From positions 42,193 through 106,192 of the forward strand of contig JAIDUG010000024.1 in the NCBI GenBank assembly GCA_029060305.1: DNA of 64,000 nucleotides. Direction: 5' to 3'. Every line of letters begins with the position of its first letter. Positions within the stretch are counted from its first letter, which is position 1. Positions 8,672 to 17,334 of the stretch are shown here, one piece after another. The notes under the pieces were generated by a model. The model saw nothing but the letters and a program-made list of their open reading frames with translations. It did not search any database and was not told the origin of the DNA. The translations under genes and the position numbers were made by a program. This DNA comes from Ruminococcus sp. (lineage in GTDB: Bacteria > Bacillota > Clostridia > Oscillospirales > Ruminococcaceae).

Positions 8672-9150
8672 GAGTTTTTTGAAATTTTTTTGAAAATTTT
8701 TTTCTGTTCTCTTAATTTTCGGAAAAACAGGGACAAAATGTCCTTGCAGTCATTTTCCATTACACCGCCTACTATTTCCGGAGTATAGTTATAAGGCAGT
8801 TCAAATATTTTCTGCACCGATACCGCTGAACCGCTTTTCAGGTCATAAGCTCCGAAAATAACGTCATCAATCCGTGCGTTTATGATAGCACCGCAACACA
8901 TAGGACAAGGTTCAAGTGTGATATAGATAGCACATTCCGGCAGTCTCCACCCTCCGAGAGTACGGCAAGCCATATCTATTGCGATGATTTCAGCGTGTGC
9001 GAGGGCGTTTTTGCTTTTTTCACGCATATTCCGCCCCTCTCCGACAATTTCACCTGTAGTTTTCTTTACAACAACCGCTCCTATCGGTACTTCTCCCTCA
9101 CTTGCGGAGAGTTCGGCAAGTTCAATTGCTCTTTTCATATATTTTTCCAT
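8668..9150 (-). CDS. tadA: tRNA adenosine(34) deaminase TadA
   Basis: Zinc enzyme that converts A34 to inosine in tRNA-Arg(ACG). The 160-residue product has the cytidine-deaminase fold signatures HAE (residues 52-54; His ligand and catalytic Glu) and PCPMCCGA (81-88; two Cys zinc ligands), plus the VPIGAVVV strand. The start at 9150 has AGGAGA about 12 nt upstream; an ATG four codons later is possible. The C-terminal basic tail (KKIFKKISK) is longer than usual. It is the last gene of a leftward operon (membrane protein, amidohydrolase, CPBP protein, tadA). Confidence 0.94.
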   Translation of the reverse strand: MEKYMKRAIELAELSASEGEVPIGAVVVKKTTGEIVGEGRNMREKSKNALAHAEIIAIDMACRTLGGWRLPECAIYITLEPCPMCCGAIINARIDDVIFGAYDLKSGSAVSVQKIFELPYNYTPEIVGGVMENDCKDILSLFFRKLREQKKIFKKISKNS

Positions 9151-9166
9151 AACGACAAAACTTCTC

Positions 9167-10330
9167 CTAATAGATTATTTTTATAACGGCGGAAATAAGA
9201 CATACAATCATTACCGCCATAAAAGGAAACGATTTGAAAGAATATATAATACGTTCTTTCATTGATATTTCGGAAATATATTCCGCAAGGTAACGTCTGC
9301 CCTTGTGTTTTTTTGTAATATTTAATATTATTAATATAATGATACTTACAAGAAAAATACCTGTCATTATAAGATTTCTGATGAAGAACATATTTTCTGA
9401 AGTGTTAGCCTCAATTATTACAATAGTAAGCTGATACATTTTGAAAACAGTGTTTACCGCAAAAGCCGTGAATATTGAACCGCTTTTTAGCATACCGACG
9501 GAAGCTATTATGGAAATCAGCAGGGCTTCCGGCATATCCTGAAAACTTTGCGTAAGAAGTGCTGACATTACGGAAGTGACGATAACAGCGAAAATATCTC
9601 CGAACTGTCTCAGCACGGAAAAAATAGCTCCTCTGAAAAGTATTTCAGTAGATACTGACATTATAATAACGTCAAATATTGTATAGATAATATATTCTGA
9701 CTGCCCCCATACTGAAATATCTGTATCTATGTTTTTGAAGTATGAATATATTTCTTTTACACTACTTGAATATGCATCAGGAATGCTTATTATAGTACAT
9801 ACAATAAGTGACATTGCAATTGTGCTTATCAGTTCGGCGGGGTGATTCATTGTACTCATAAATTCGACTCGGAAAGGCATTTTCATATTGCGGTGTATAT
9901 ATAAAGCCGGAATATATATTTTCAGGAGCGTTATTATAATCATAGTCGTGACGATTTCTATACTTCCGCCATAACAGGGCGTACTGAAAAAAGTTGTATG
10001 TATGTTCACGCCCATAACGTCAAGAAGATATATAATCATTTTTCCGATTATATTTTCAATAGTAATCCACATAAGCATTGCAGACCCGATTATAAAAAAA
10101 ATCCTGCTTATCGTTTCACATTCCGATACAGCAGGAGAATTTTTTACAAAGCCTTTACCGTCTATGAAAATACTTTCTTTTTTATTTACAGAAAAGTTGA
10201 ATGCAAAAGGATTATTTTTATTTTTCCGCCATTTTCTGAAACTTCTGTTGTAAATTTCGTTCTGCGTTGAATAGTCAAATTCCTCAACAACGTCTATAAT
10301 AGTTTTTTCCGTATTGTTGCCAACATTCAT
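9167..10330 (-). CDS. CPBP/CAAX-protease-like membrane protein with degenerate active site
   Basis: The 387-residue polytopic protein has about eight hydrophobic segments after a roughly 60-residue cytosolic N-terminus. The region STEILFRGAIFSVL (about residues 225-240) aligns with the EExxxR motif of CPBP (Abi/CAAX) intramembrane proteases, but the first Glu is Thr. The later family motifs FxxxH and HxxxN appear as SALLTQ and TAFAVN, without the histidines. It is probably a non-catalytic member. The start at 10330 follows a strong AGGGGGGA; upstream in-frame ATGs lack such a site. It sits between the amidohydrolase gene and tadA in one leftward gene string. Confidence 0.7.
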   Translation of the reverse strand: MNVGNNTEKTIIDVVEEFDYSTQNEIYNRSFRKWRKNKNNPFAFNFSVNKKESIFIDGKGFVKNSPAVSECETISRIFFIIGSAMLMWITIENIIGKMIIYLLDVMGVNIHTTFFSTPCYGGSIEIVTTMIIITLLKIYIPALYIHRNMKMPFRVEFMSTMNHPAELISTIAMSLIVCTIISIPDAYSSSVKEIYSYFKNIDTDISVWGQSEYIIYTIFDVIIMSVSTEILFRGAIFSVLRQFGDIFAVIVTSVMSALLTQSFQDMPEALLISIIASVGMLKSGSIFTAFAVNTVFKMYQLTIVIIEANTSENMFFIRNLIMTGIFLVSIIILIILNITKKHKGRRYLAEYISEISMKERIIYSFKSFPFMAVMIVCLISAVIKIIY

Positions 10331-10433
10331 AAAATCCCCCCTGATACTGTTTGTGGTATATTTTATCATAAATTTTCGCATTTAGTGTTATTATTTTAGT
10401 GGTATTATCCTAATATTCTGTTAATCAGTAAAA

Positions 10434-11246
10434 TTATATATGCTTTGGCAGTTTCAGAAGTGCGTGTGCGTTTCTGAAAAAAATTTTTTCCTTTTCTTCT
10501 TCGGAAAGCGGAAGTCTTTGTATCATATTTATTTCGTTTGCCGGATTATCCCACGGACAGTCACTTCCGAAAAGTATCCTGTCAGTACCGTGATTTCTTA
10601 TAATCCTTAAAAGCTGTTTTTCGTCTATACCGAAACTCGCAATAACACTTATATCAAGCCATAGATTCGGAAATTTTCCTGCGAGGTATTTTTCAACGTC
10701 GTCCCATACGTTTATACCGCCGAGGTGTGCAACTACAAATTTCAGTTCCGTTACTTTTCCGACAGCTTTTGCCATACGTTCCGGAGTACAGCGGATTTCA
10801 GAATCTCCGAAATAGTCCCATCCACCGTGGAATACTGCAATCAGTCCGGCTTGTGCGATTTTTTCATATATCGGAAACATTCTCTCCTCGTCAGGAAAGA
10901 AGTGCTGATATTCAGAATGGAATTTTACTCCGTAAAGTCCGAGTGATTTTATGCGGTCTATTTCCTCAATGGCATTATCTGAATCGGGGTGAATAGTTCC
11001 GCAAGAATACAGACCATTTCCCATTACTTCAGAAGCCCAGTTGTTTATAGTAGTCTGCTGAGAGGGTTTTGTTGCTACCGGTAACAAAAGAAATTCTTTT
11101 ATATTGTTTCTTTCCATTGTTTCACGGAGACCTTTTATAGTACCATCATTTTCGGGAATTTTTCCGCTTGTTTCTGAAAGTTTCGATAATGCACGTTCTG
11201 CAATTTTGTCAGTAAATGCGTGTGTGTGAAAGTCGAAATACTCCAT
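10434..11246 (-). CDS. Amidohydrolase family protein (Amidohydrolase_2 / COG2159 type)
   Basis: The 270-residue TIM-barrel metal-dependent hydrolase begins MEYFDFHTHAF, giving the HxH metal ligands. Later motifs are KFHSEYQ (about 125), VFHGGWDY (about 150), FVVAHLGG (about 185) and LFGSDCPWDNP (about 235), whose Asp is a typical metal or catalytic ligand. These resemble uronate-isomerase-like or decarboxylase-like members of the superfamily; the substrate cannot be inferred. GGAG lies 10 nt before the start. It is 30 bp downstream of the small membrane-protein gene and probably cotranscribed with it. Confidence 0.85.
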   Translation of the reverse strand: MEYFDFHTHAFTDKIAERALSKLSETSGKIPENDGTIKGLRETMERNNIKEFLLLPVATKPSQQTTINNWASEVMGNGLYSCGTIHPDSDNAIEEIDRIKSLGLYGVKFHSEYQHFFPDEERMFPIYEKIAQAGLIAVFHGGWDYFGDSEIRCTPERMAKAVGKVTELKFVVAHLGGINVWDDVEKYLAGKFPNLWLDISVIASFGIDEKQLLRIIRNHGTDRILFGSDCPWDNPANEINMIQRLPLSEEEKEKIFFRNAHALLKLPKHI

Positions 11247-11276
11247 AATAAAATCACTCCATTATAAACTCCTTAT

Positions 11277-11717
11277 TTAGAATGTCATACGATATATGAC
11301 GATAGCCGAAATCACAATAAATACACTTACCGAAAAACCTATTACACACGTTGCAAAAGCAAAGCGGTCATAAACGCATTTCATTCGTGCATTTAAACGG
11401 ACGTGATATTTTCTGTCTTTTCTGTAGAGAGTGTCCAGAAATATTCCCTCAGCCGGAAATACACACGGATATTCCACACCGTCAACTATATAATATGCTG
11501 TTCGGAATTTATTGTTTTTTGGTCTGTCTATTCTTGAAAAATATGCTTCATGTTTTTTTGAAAACAGCAGGCGTATGAAAAAATATAAGAACAGTAATAC
11601 CATTGCAAAAATAATAAGTCCGATAACAGCAAGTATTCCTGTAATAATCATTTCTGTACTTACCTGAAATATTATACAAAGTACAGCTATTACCGCAACA
11701 ACAAGTATAAATTCCAT
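11277..11717 (-). CDS. Small membrane protein of unknown function
   Basis: This 146-residue protein has two adjacent N-terminal membrane segments (about 1-20 and 24-50), a basic soluble middle part (about 55-110, with RKDRKYHVRLNARMKC) and a C-terminal membrane segment (about 120-142). I do not recognise the family. AGGAGGAG precedes the start, and a consensus promoter lies just upstream, making it the first gene of the leftward operon that ends with tadA. Confidence 0.75.
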   Translation of the reverse strand: MEFILVVAVIAVLCIIFQVSTEMIITGILAVIGLIIFAMVLLFLYFFIRLLFSKKHEAYFSRIDRPKNNKFRTAYYIVDGVEYPCVFPAEGIFLDTLYRKDRKYHVRLNARMKCVYDRFAFATCVIGFSVSVFIVISAIVIYRMTF

Positions 11718-11740
11718 TTTTACTCCTCCTGTTTTTTTAT

Positions 11741-11769
11741 ATTATAGCATATTAAAACAGTTTCGTCAA
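11741..11769 (-). promoter_or_regulatory. Promoter of the tadA operon
   Basis: The minus strand shows TTGACG, a 17-bp spacer and TATAAT, directly upstream of the AGGAGGAG of the small membrane-protein gene. Confidence 0.82.
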
Positions 11770-11829
11770 ACAAAGTTTTCAGAATAATTTTCGTGTATGG
11801 TTAATTCTTTAAAAAAAGGAGACTGTTTC

Positions 11830-11858
11830 TTGAAAAATGTGATTTTTTGTGTTATTAT
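11830..11858 (+). promoter_or_regulatory. Promoter of the nnr operon
   Basis: TTGAAA and TATTAT are separated by 17 bp, about 40 bp before the first gene of the operon. It is weaker than the others in the window. Confidence 0.6.
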
Positions 11859-11897
11859 TATATATGAAATCTTATGAAACGGAGACTTTGAAAAACT

Positions 11898-12440
11898 ATG
11901 GATAATTTTGCAGAACAGCTTGTTAAGAAAAACGAAACGGCTTCCGAAAAAACAAAACGTACTCTTATGACAGTACTGGGAATAGTCGGAACACTTATTT
12001 TTCTGGCGGTCGGAATTTTAACACTTGGTATGCCTTTACTGTCGGTTGTAGGATTTCTGCTGGCGTTGGCTACTGGTTACGGGACTTTTAATATGATACA
12101 GTCGTCGTATGTGGAATATGAATACGCTTTCACAAACGGCGAGCTTGATATTGACAAGATTATTGCAAAGAAAAAACGTAAGTCCCTTATAAGCATTGAA
12201 GTCAACAAATTCAACGCTTTCGGCAGATACCGTGACGACCTTGACGAACCGGAAAATATGACTGTTGTAATCAGTTCTGACAACATAGCCTCTCACGAAT
12301 ATTATGCAGACTTTCAGCACGAGGATTACGGACTGACAAGGCTTGTTTTTGCTCCGGACAGTCGAATGCTTGACAATATCAAAAAGTTTTTGCCTGCAAA
12401 CGTAAGAAGTAAGTTTATGAAAGAGGAAAATAATATATGA
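11898..12440 (+). CDS. Two-TM membrane protein, DUF6106-like
   Basis: The 180-residue protein has a charged cytosolic N-terminus (MDNFAEQLVKKNETASEKTK), two close membrane segments (about 24-45 and 48-70) and a soluble C-terminal domain rich in beta structure (VEYEYAFTNGELDIDKI, about 75-170) that resembles a PH-like fold. The opening residues are what I recall of DUF6106 proteins in Clostridia; no function is known. Its stop overlaps the start of the next gene (ATGA), so the two are translationally coupled. Confidence 0.75.
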   Translation: MDNFAEQLVKKNETASEKTKRTLMTVLGIVGTLIFLAVGILTLGMPLLSVVGFLLALATGYGTFNMIQSSYVEYEYAFTNGELDIDKIIAKKKRKSLISIEVNKFNAFGRYRDDLDEPENMTVVISSDNIASHEYYADFQHEDYGLTRLVFAPDSRMLDNIKKFLPANVRSKFMKEENNI

Positions 12441-12931
12441 AATGGATTGACGGAAGTGATATTGATATAAAGAGTTTTTCCGGTGAGGAACTCTGTGAAA
12501 AACTTTCGCTTGAAATGTGGGAGCATGAACGTTCAGAATGGCTTGAGTTTGAGGACTTCATTCAGACGGCGTTGTTTATTATTGATTTTGACACTGAGAT
12601 GAATATGAACGGTATATTTACTTTTCTTGAAAACTCAATCGGTCATTACGTTCCGAATATAATAAAAGCGTTCAGAGAGATTGGCGACTACAAAGATGCT
12701 GAAATACTTTCGGAAATATGTCGTCTTGCTCCGCCAGACCTGATAAGAGGGGAGTTTCTTGATAAGGGCTATAATGAATATGATATTTCCGTTTTTGGTG
12801 ATAACCATGAACTGAATCCGGAAGTTGCAGATAAAATTGAATTACTGGAAAGCATATTGTATCTTAACAGCGGTTTTGATATGTGGAGTTTGTTTTATGA
12901 TTATCTCGACAAACAGATTGCTGAATTATAA
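12437..12931 (+). CDS. DUF4375 (DMP19-like) domain protein
   Basis: The 164-residue cytosolic protein carries, at about residues 45-90, the pattern DFDTEMNMNGIFTFLENSIGHY followed by AFREIGDYKDAEI. This resembles DUF4375, whose members include the DNA-mimic protein DMP19 (NGGFxQYFxNSxG, then ALxxIGA). A DNA-mimic or polymorphic-toxin immunity role is known for some relatives; here it is inference only. The protein is acidic. It overlaps the upstream gene by 4 bp and lies 12 bp before the next one. Confidence 0.7.
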   Translation: MKWIDGSDIDIKSFSGEELCEKLSLEMWEHERSEWLEFEDFIQTALFIIDFDTEMNMNGIFTFLENSIGHYVPNIIKAFREIGDYKDAEILSEICRLAPPDLIRGEFLDKGYNEYDISVFGDNHELNPEVADKIELLESILYLNSGFDMWSLFYDYLDKQIAEL

Positions 12932-12943
12932 GGAGAATTTAAT

Positions 12944-13288
12944 ATGAAAATTTTCAGACTGCAACCATTAAGAATTACTTCTGGTTGGACTGTAGTATAT
13001 AATAACTTCTCAGAATACGACCCTGAAACAGATAGTCGGAAAGGCAGTTTGGAGTTGTGTGAAGACCTTTTGCAACTGCAAAATCATAATCTGCTTGTTG
13101 ATTTAGGCTGGTACGGAGATTTTGACAATGGACAATATATTATGTATATGGTTGATAATACTTTGGAAAATCCGTTTGATAAGCCTTTTGAGAAGTTGGA
13201 AACAAGGTCTAAAAAGGAAGTGCTTTATTATCTTGAATACTGGACAGACTACAACCATTATTATAATTATCTTAAAGGAGAAGTGTAA
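12944..13288 (+). CDS. Small hypothetical protein
   Basis: This 114-residue soluble protein is rich in Tyr, Trp and Asp (for example LGWYGDFDNGQY and YWTDYNHYYNYL). I recognise no family. A good ribosome-binding site (AAGGAG) precedes it, and it lies 12 bp after the DUF4375-like gene and 3 bp before nnr, so it is part of that operon. Confidence 0.7.
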   Translation: MKIFRLQPLRITSGWTVVYNNFSEYDPETDSRKGSLELCEDLLQLQNHNLLVDLGWYGDFDNGQYIMYMVDNTLENPFDKPFEKLETRSKKEVLYYLEYWTDYNHYYNYLKGEV

Positions 13289-13291
13289 ACA

Positions 13292-14797
13292 ATGCGTATG
13301 GTAACACCTGCAAATATGCGGGACATTGAGGATGAATCTGAAAGACTGGGAGTTTCAAAAAAACAGCTTATGGAAAACGCAGGAAAAAAACTTGCGGAAT
13401 TGATAGACGGTTACTGCAACGGCGACAATGAAAAGAAAATAGTTTTTCTTGTGGGTAATGGTAACAATGGCGGTGACTGTTCTGTTTCGGCAGGGATTCT
13501 TGCGGATATGGAATATAAAAATATAAGTATGGTTATGGTTTGCGGAACGCCAAAGACTGAACTTGCAAAAGAAATGTACAATCGTGTTGTCGGATGTGTG
13601 AATATACCGGCAGACTTTCAGACGTGCATATCGGAAGCAGACATACTTATTGACGGAGTTTTCGGGACTGGTTTTCACGGTGAACTTGATACAAAAATTT
13701 CTGATATTTTCGCACTTAACAAAAACGCTTACAGAATAGCGGTAGACGTTTCAAGCGGTGGAAACAGTCATACAGGTACAGTTTCAGAGGGAACTTTTCG
13801 GGCTGATGAAACACTGACTTTTGGTTTTCTTAAATCGGGAATGTCACAATATCCGCTGAAAGATTTTTGTGGAAAAATAACTGTTGCTGATATAGGTATT
13901 CCGGAAAAAGCCATTGACATTCTGAAAGACAGAAGAAAATATACTCTTATTGAACGTGAAGATTTTGCAGATTTTCCGCCTCATCGCAAAAGTACTTCAC
14001 ATAAAGGAATATTCGGGAAAGTCCTGATTATTGCAGGAAGCAATTCAATGAGGGGAGCAGGTTTTTTTGCAGTATCTGGAGCGTTGAGAAGCGGAGCAGG
14101 ATTGGTACAGCTTGCAACAGTCGGAAAATGTATTGATACTGTTTCAGTGCTTGCACCCGAATCCACTTTTATTGAGATGTCCCATGACGAAAACGGCTTT
14201 ATGCGTTTTGAACCGGAAAAACTTGACCTGAAAAAATATAATGCTGTCGTTATCGGTTGCGGAATGGGCGTTACTCCGGAAACCTTTGAATTGACGAAAT
14301 TTGTCGTAGAAAATTCGGAAATTCCTGTAATTATCGATGCAGACGGAATAAACTGCATAGCATTGGACATAGATATTTTACTAAAGAAAAAGACAGACAT
14401 TATTTTAACTCCACACGTCGGCGAAATGGCACGTCTTATGAAATGTACAACAAAAGAAATATCTGAAAACCGTTTTCTGATTGCTGAAAAACTTGCTGAA
14501 AAATATGACATTACTGTTGTACTGAAAGGTGCAGGGACTGTTGTTGCAGACAGAAACAATACAGCAGTAAATCTTACCGGTAACGCAGGAATGAGCAGAG
14601 GCGGAAGCGGTGATATACTTGCAGGCATGATAGGTGCAATAGCCGGACAGGGTTATATTGCTTTCAGGTCTGCTTGTATCGGAACTTATATGCACGGTCT
14701 TGCAGGAGACATTGCATCTGAAAAATTCACTCAGGAAGCAATGTTGCCGAGGGACATTTTAAACTGTCTGTCCGATTCGTTCAGGAAGATAAAGTAA
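13292..14797 (+). CDS. nnr: Bifunctional NAD(P)H-hydrate epimerase / ADP-dependent NAD(P)H-hydrate dehydratase
   Basis: Metabolite-repair enzyme that converts damaged hydrated NAD(P)H (NADHX, NADPHX) back to NAD(P)H. The 501 residues fall into an N-terminal YjeF_N epimerase domain (about 1-215; MENAGKKLAE and the nucleotide loop VGNGNNGGDC at about 50-60) and a C-terminal ribokinase-fold dehydratase domain (about 230-500; HKGIFGKVLIIAGS, ILTPHVGEMARL and the anion-hole motif GGSGDILAGMIGA at about 430). Length and order match the fused family. AAAGGAG lies 11 nt upstream. It ends the four-gene operon. Confidence 0.95.
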   Translation: MRMVTPANMRDIEDESERLGVSKKQLMENAGKKLAELIDGYCNGDNEKKIVFLVGNGNNGGDCSVSAGILADMEYKNISMVMVCGTPKTELAKEMYNRVVGCVNIPADFQTCISEADILIDGVFGTGFHGELDTKISDIFALNKNAYRIAVDVSSGGNSHTGTVSEGTFRADETLTFGFLKSGMSQYPLKDFCGKITVADIGIPEKAIDILKDRRKYTLIEREDFADFPPHRKSTSHKGIFGKVLIIAGSNSMRGAGFFAVSGALRSGAGLVQLATVGKCIDTVSVLAPESTFIEMSHDENGFMRFEPEKLDLKKYNAVVIGCGMGVTPETFELTKFVVENSEIPVIIDADGINCIALDIDILLKKKTDIILTPHVGEMARLMKCTTKEISENRFLIAEKLAEKYDITVVLKGAGTVVADRNNTAVNLTGNAGMSRGGSGDILAGMIGAIAGQGYIAFRSACIGTYMHGLAGDIASEKFTQEAMLPRDILNCLSDSFRKIK

Positions 14798-14884
14798 ACG
14801 AAAATAAATTCAGGCGATTAATTACAATTTACCGCTCAGAAGTGAAAAGTCTTAAAAAAATACACAGATTGGAGAAAAAGTATT

Positions 14885-15676
14885 ATGAAAAGACTTATTT
14901 CATTAGCGGTTATGATTTTTACGGCGGTAGTAATGGTTGCCTGTTCGTCACCTATCAAAAGCGAGACTTCACGAAAAAACGGTCTTAACTGTGCTTTTGA
15001 GTCGTCCGTCAACATAACTATTGACAAGCTGAATGCTGAGGGTATTCTGAAACGTTTCGGTGACGGTATGTGGGATATTGAGTTTTCAACTCCGAACACT
15101 CTCAGCGGTGTGAAACTTGTTTTTGACGGCGGAAACGTCAGTGCATCATATAAGGGTCTTGATTTTTCCGTCCCGCAGTCTGCACTTCCTGTAAAAGCAA
15201 TGATGTTGAATCTTATTGAAGCAGTTGATACAAATGCACGTCTTGAAGAACTCAAAGGCAGTGAAAATGACAATCTTCTTGAAGTAAGCGGAAGTCTTGA
15301 AGGTGGCGATTACATAATTTCAGTCGGCAAGGACGGAAAAATTATTTCTTTTGAAATGGAAAACAACAAGCTGAAAATAGTATTTTCCGACCTTAAGGAA
15401 ATTTCGTCATCTCAGGAACAGGTAACTACTTCCGAAACAACTGTTAAGGAAATTCCGACAGAAGAAACTACGACTACAACAGGAAGTACAGAATCAGTGA
15501 TAGAAATTCCGGAACAGAATGCGGAAGAAGTGGCAGATATTCCGGATACTGAAGAAGTAGCGGAAATCCCCGAATCAGAAGAAACCTTTAATCAGGAAAC
15601 TGACAACGCTGAAGAAACTTTTGACATCGTTGAAGATGATGCTGAGCAGACGGTTGAGATTACAGAAGAATATTAA
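14885..15676 (+). CDS. Putative lipoprotein with acidic Thr/Glu-rich tail
   Basis: The 263-residue protein begins with a lipoprotein signal (hydrophobic residues 5-19, VMVACSS with Cys near 20). A folded part follows (about 30-175) with alternating beta-type segments (for example VKLVFDGGNVSASYKGLDFSVP). The last 80 or so residues are low-complexity Glu/Thr with repeated EIPE and VAEIPE units. I do not recognise the domain. GGAG lies about 10 nt before the start; no clear promoter is seen, though an 87-bp gap separates it from nnr. It has its own terminator. Confidence 0.75.
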   Translation: MKRLISLAVMIFTAVVMVACSSPIKSETSRKNGLNCAFESSVNITIDKLNAEGILKRFGDGMWDIEFSTPNTLSGVKLVFDGGNVSASYKGLDFSVPQSALPVKAMMLNLIEAVDTNARLEELKGSENDNLLEVSGSLEGGDYIISVGKDGKIISFEMENNKLKIVFSDLKEISSSQEQVTTSETTVKEIPTEETTTTTGSTESVIEIPEQNAEEVADIPDTEEVAEIPESEETFNQETDNAEETFDIVEDDAEQTVEITEEY

Positions 15677-15681
15677 ATTGT

Positions 15682-15708
15682 GCGGAGTTAAAAAACTCCG
15701 CTTTTTTT
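15682..15708 (+). terminator. Terminator after the lipoprotein gene
   Basis: GCGGAGTT and AACTCCGC form an 8-bp stem with an AAAA loop, followed by seven T. Confidence 0.92.
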
Positions 15709-15727
15709 GTGAAATTATAGGTTTATG

Positions 15728-15756
15728 TTTACATTTAAAGTAAAAAGTGGTATACT
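15728..15756 (+). promoter_or_regulatory. Promoter of comM-like gene
   Basis: TTTACA, a 17-bp spacer and TATACT. It overlaps the first codons of the longest open frame, which argues for the downstream TTG start. Confidence 0.8.
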
Positions 15757-15787
15757 TATAATAAAATACAGCAAAGGGGGAATTTTT

Positions 15788-17308
15788 TTGTTTTCAAAGA
15801 TTTCAAGTTTAGGACTTTCCGGTATAAACGCTTTTCCTGTAGATGTGGAAGTTGATATAAGACGTGGAAGTCCGTATTTTGATATAGGAGGACTGCCCGA
15901 TACTGTCGTAAAGGAAAGCCGTGAACGTATACGCTCAGCATTGTACGCCTGTGGGATAAAGTTTCCGGTAGCTTCGGTAATTGTGAATCTCGCTCCTGCA
16001 TCGACAAGGAAAAGCGGTTCAGTACATGATATGGCAATTTTTATGGCAATTCTCCGGTCGGCAGACCTTGTAAACGATATTCCGGCAGACTGTGCATTTA
16101 TAGGCGAAATTTCCCTGAACGGCGATATAAGAGGAGTTAAAGGAGTTCTGCCTATGGTAATGCTCGCAAAGGAAAAAAATATACATTCTGTTTTTGTGCC
16201 TTATGAAAATTCACGTGAAGCGTCTGTTATTGACGGAATAAACGTGTACGCTGTCAGGAATGTTGTTGAACTTATCAACCATTTTCAGAATGTAGAAATG
16301 TTGTCGCCGTGCAAAAGATTCATACCGTCATATAACGAATACAATTATCCTTTTGATTTTTCGGAAGTCAAGGGTCAGGAATCCGCTAAAAAAGCTCTTG
16401 AGATTGCAGTTGCAGGCGGTCACAATGTAATAATGGTCGGCAATCCGGGGTGCGGAAAGAGTATGCTTGCTAAACGTATTCCGTCAATACTACCGCCACT
16501 TGAATTTGAAGAAGCACTGGAAACTACAAAAGTTCATTCTATTGTAGGATTAGTAACGCCCGAAATGCCAATAATAACAAAAAGACCTTTCCGCTCTCCG
16601 CACCATACGACTTCACCGGCAGGAATAGTCGGTGGTGGTACTGTTCTCAGACCAGGGGAAATATCTCTTGCACACAATGGTGTACTTTTCTTTGACGAAA
16701 TGGCAGAGTTCAACAGAAAAACTCTTGACAATCTCCGTCAACCGCTTGAGGACGGAGTAATCAACGTTTCACGTGCAAGCGGAAGCTGTTCATATCCGTG
16801 CGATATAATTTTTATCGGTGCTATGAATCCCTGTCCGTGCGGATATTACGGAAGTATACAGCGTGAGTGCAGGTGCGGTGAGAAGAGGATAAATGCTTAT
16901 CGCTCAAAGGTTTCAGGACCTTTGCTTGACAGGATTGATTTACAGATAGAAGTAGCCCCCATTGACTTTCAGGAGATGATTTCGGACAAGCCGGAAGAAT
17001 CTTCCGCTGATATACGAAAAAGAGTTATTTCTGCAAGACGTATTCAGAAAGAACGTTACAAAGGTACTGGAATAAAGTGCAACGCTCTTATGACAAAGGC
17101 AAAAATGAATGAATATTGCAGGCTGGACGAAGAATCACAGAAATATATGGAAATGGCTTTTAAAACTCTCGGTATGAGCGGAAGGTCTCACGATAGCGTC
17201 CTGAAAGTTTCAAGGACAATTGCCGACCTTGAGGGTAGCGAAAATATACAGAAAAAACATATTTCACTTGCCGTGCGTTACAAAAACCTTGACCGCAATC
17301 CATTATAA
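15788..17308 (+). CDS. comM: YifB/ComM family Mg-chelatase-like AAA+ protein
   Basis: The 506-residue protein has an N-terminal Lon-protease-like domain (about 1-165), an AAA+ ATPase core with Walker A GNPGCGKSMLAKR (about 217-229) and Walker B VLFFDEMAEF (about 298-307), a zinc-type cluster (CPCGYYGSIQRECRCG) and a C-terminal Mg_chelatase_C domain (about 400-500). ComM relatives act as helicases that extend branch migration during natural transformation; the exact role in Firmicutes is less clear. I choose the TTG at 15788 (FSKISSLGLSG onward) because AAAGGGGGA lies just before it and the promoter occupies the upstream part of the frame. Confidence 0.9.
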   Translation: MFSKISSLGLSGINAFPVDVEVDIRRGSPYFDIGGLPDTVVKESRERIRSALYACGIKFPVASVIVNLAPASTRKSGSVHDMAIFMAILRSADLVNDIPADCAFIGEISLNGDIRGVKGVLPMVMLAKEKNIHSVFVPYENSREASVIDGINVYAVRNVVELINHFQNVEMLSPCKRFIPSYNEYNYPFDFSEVKGQESAKKALEIAVAGGHNVIMVGNPGCGKSMLAKRIPSILPPLEFEEALETTKVHSIVGLVTPEMPIITKRPFRSPHHTTSPAGIVGGGTVLRPGEISLAHNGVLFFDEMAEFNRKTLDNLRQPLEDGVINVSRASGSCSYPCDIIFIGAMNPCPCGYYGSIQRECRCGEKRINAYRSKVSGPLLDRIDLQIEVAPIDFQEMISDKPEESSADIRKRVISARRIQKERYKGTGIKCNALMTKAKMNEYCRLDEESQKYMEMAFKTLGMSGRSHDSVLKVSRTIADLEGSENIQKKHISLAVRYKNLDRNPL

Positions 17309-17334
17309 AAAATTTTTTGAAAAAGGAGTATAAA

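Noticed and set aside
13981..14628. 215-codon minus-strand ORF opposite nnr
   Set aside because: It is antisense to a well-conserved enzyme and shows no start signal or family features.
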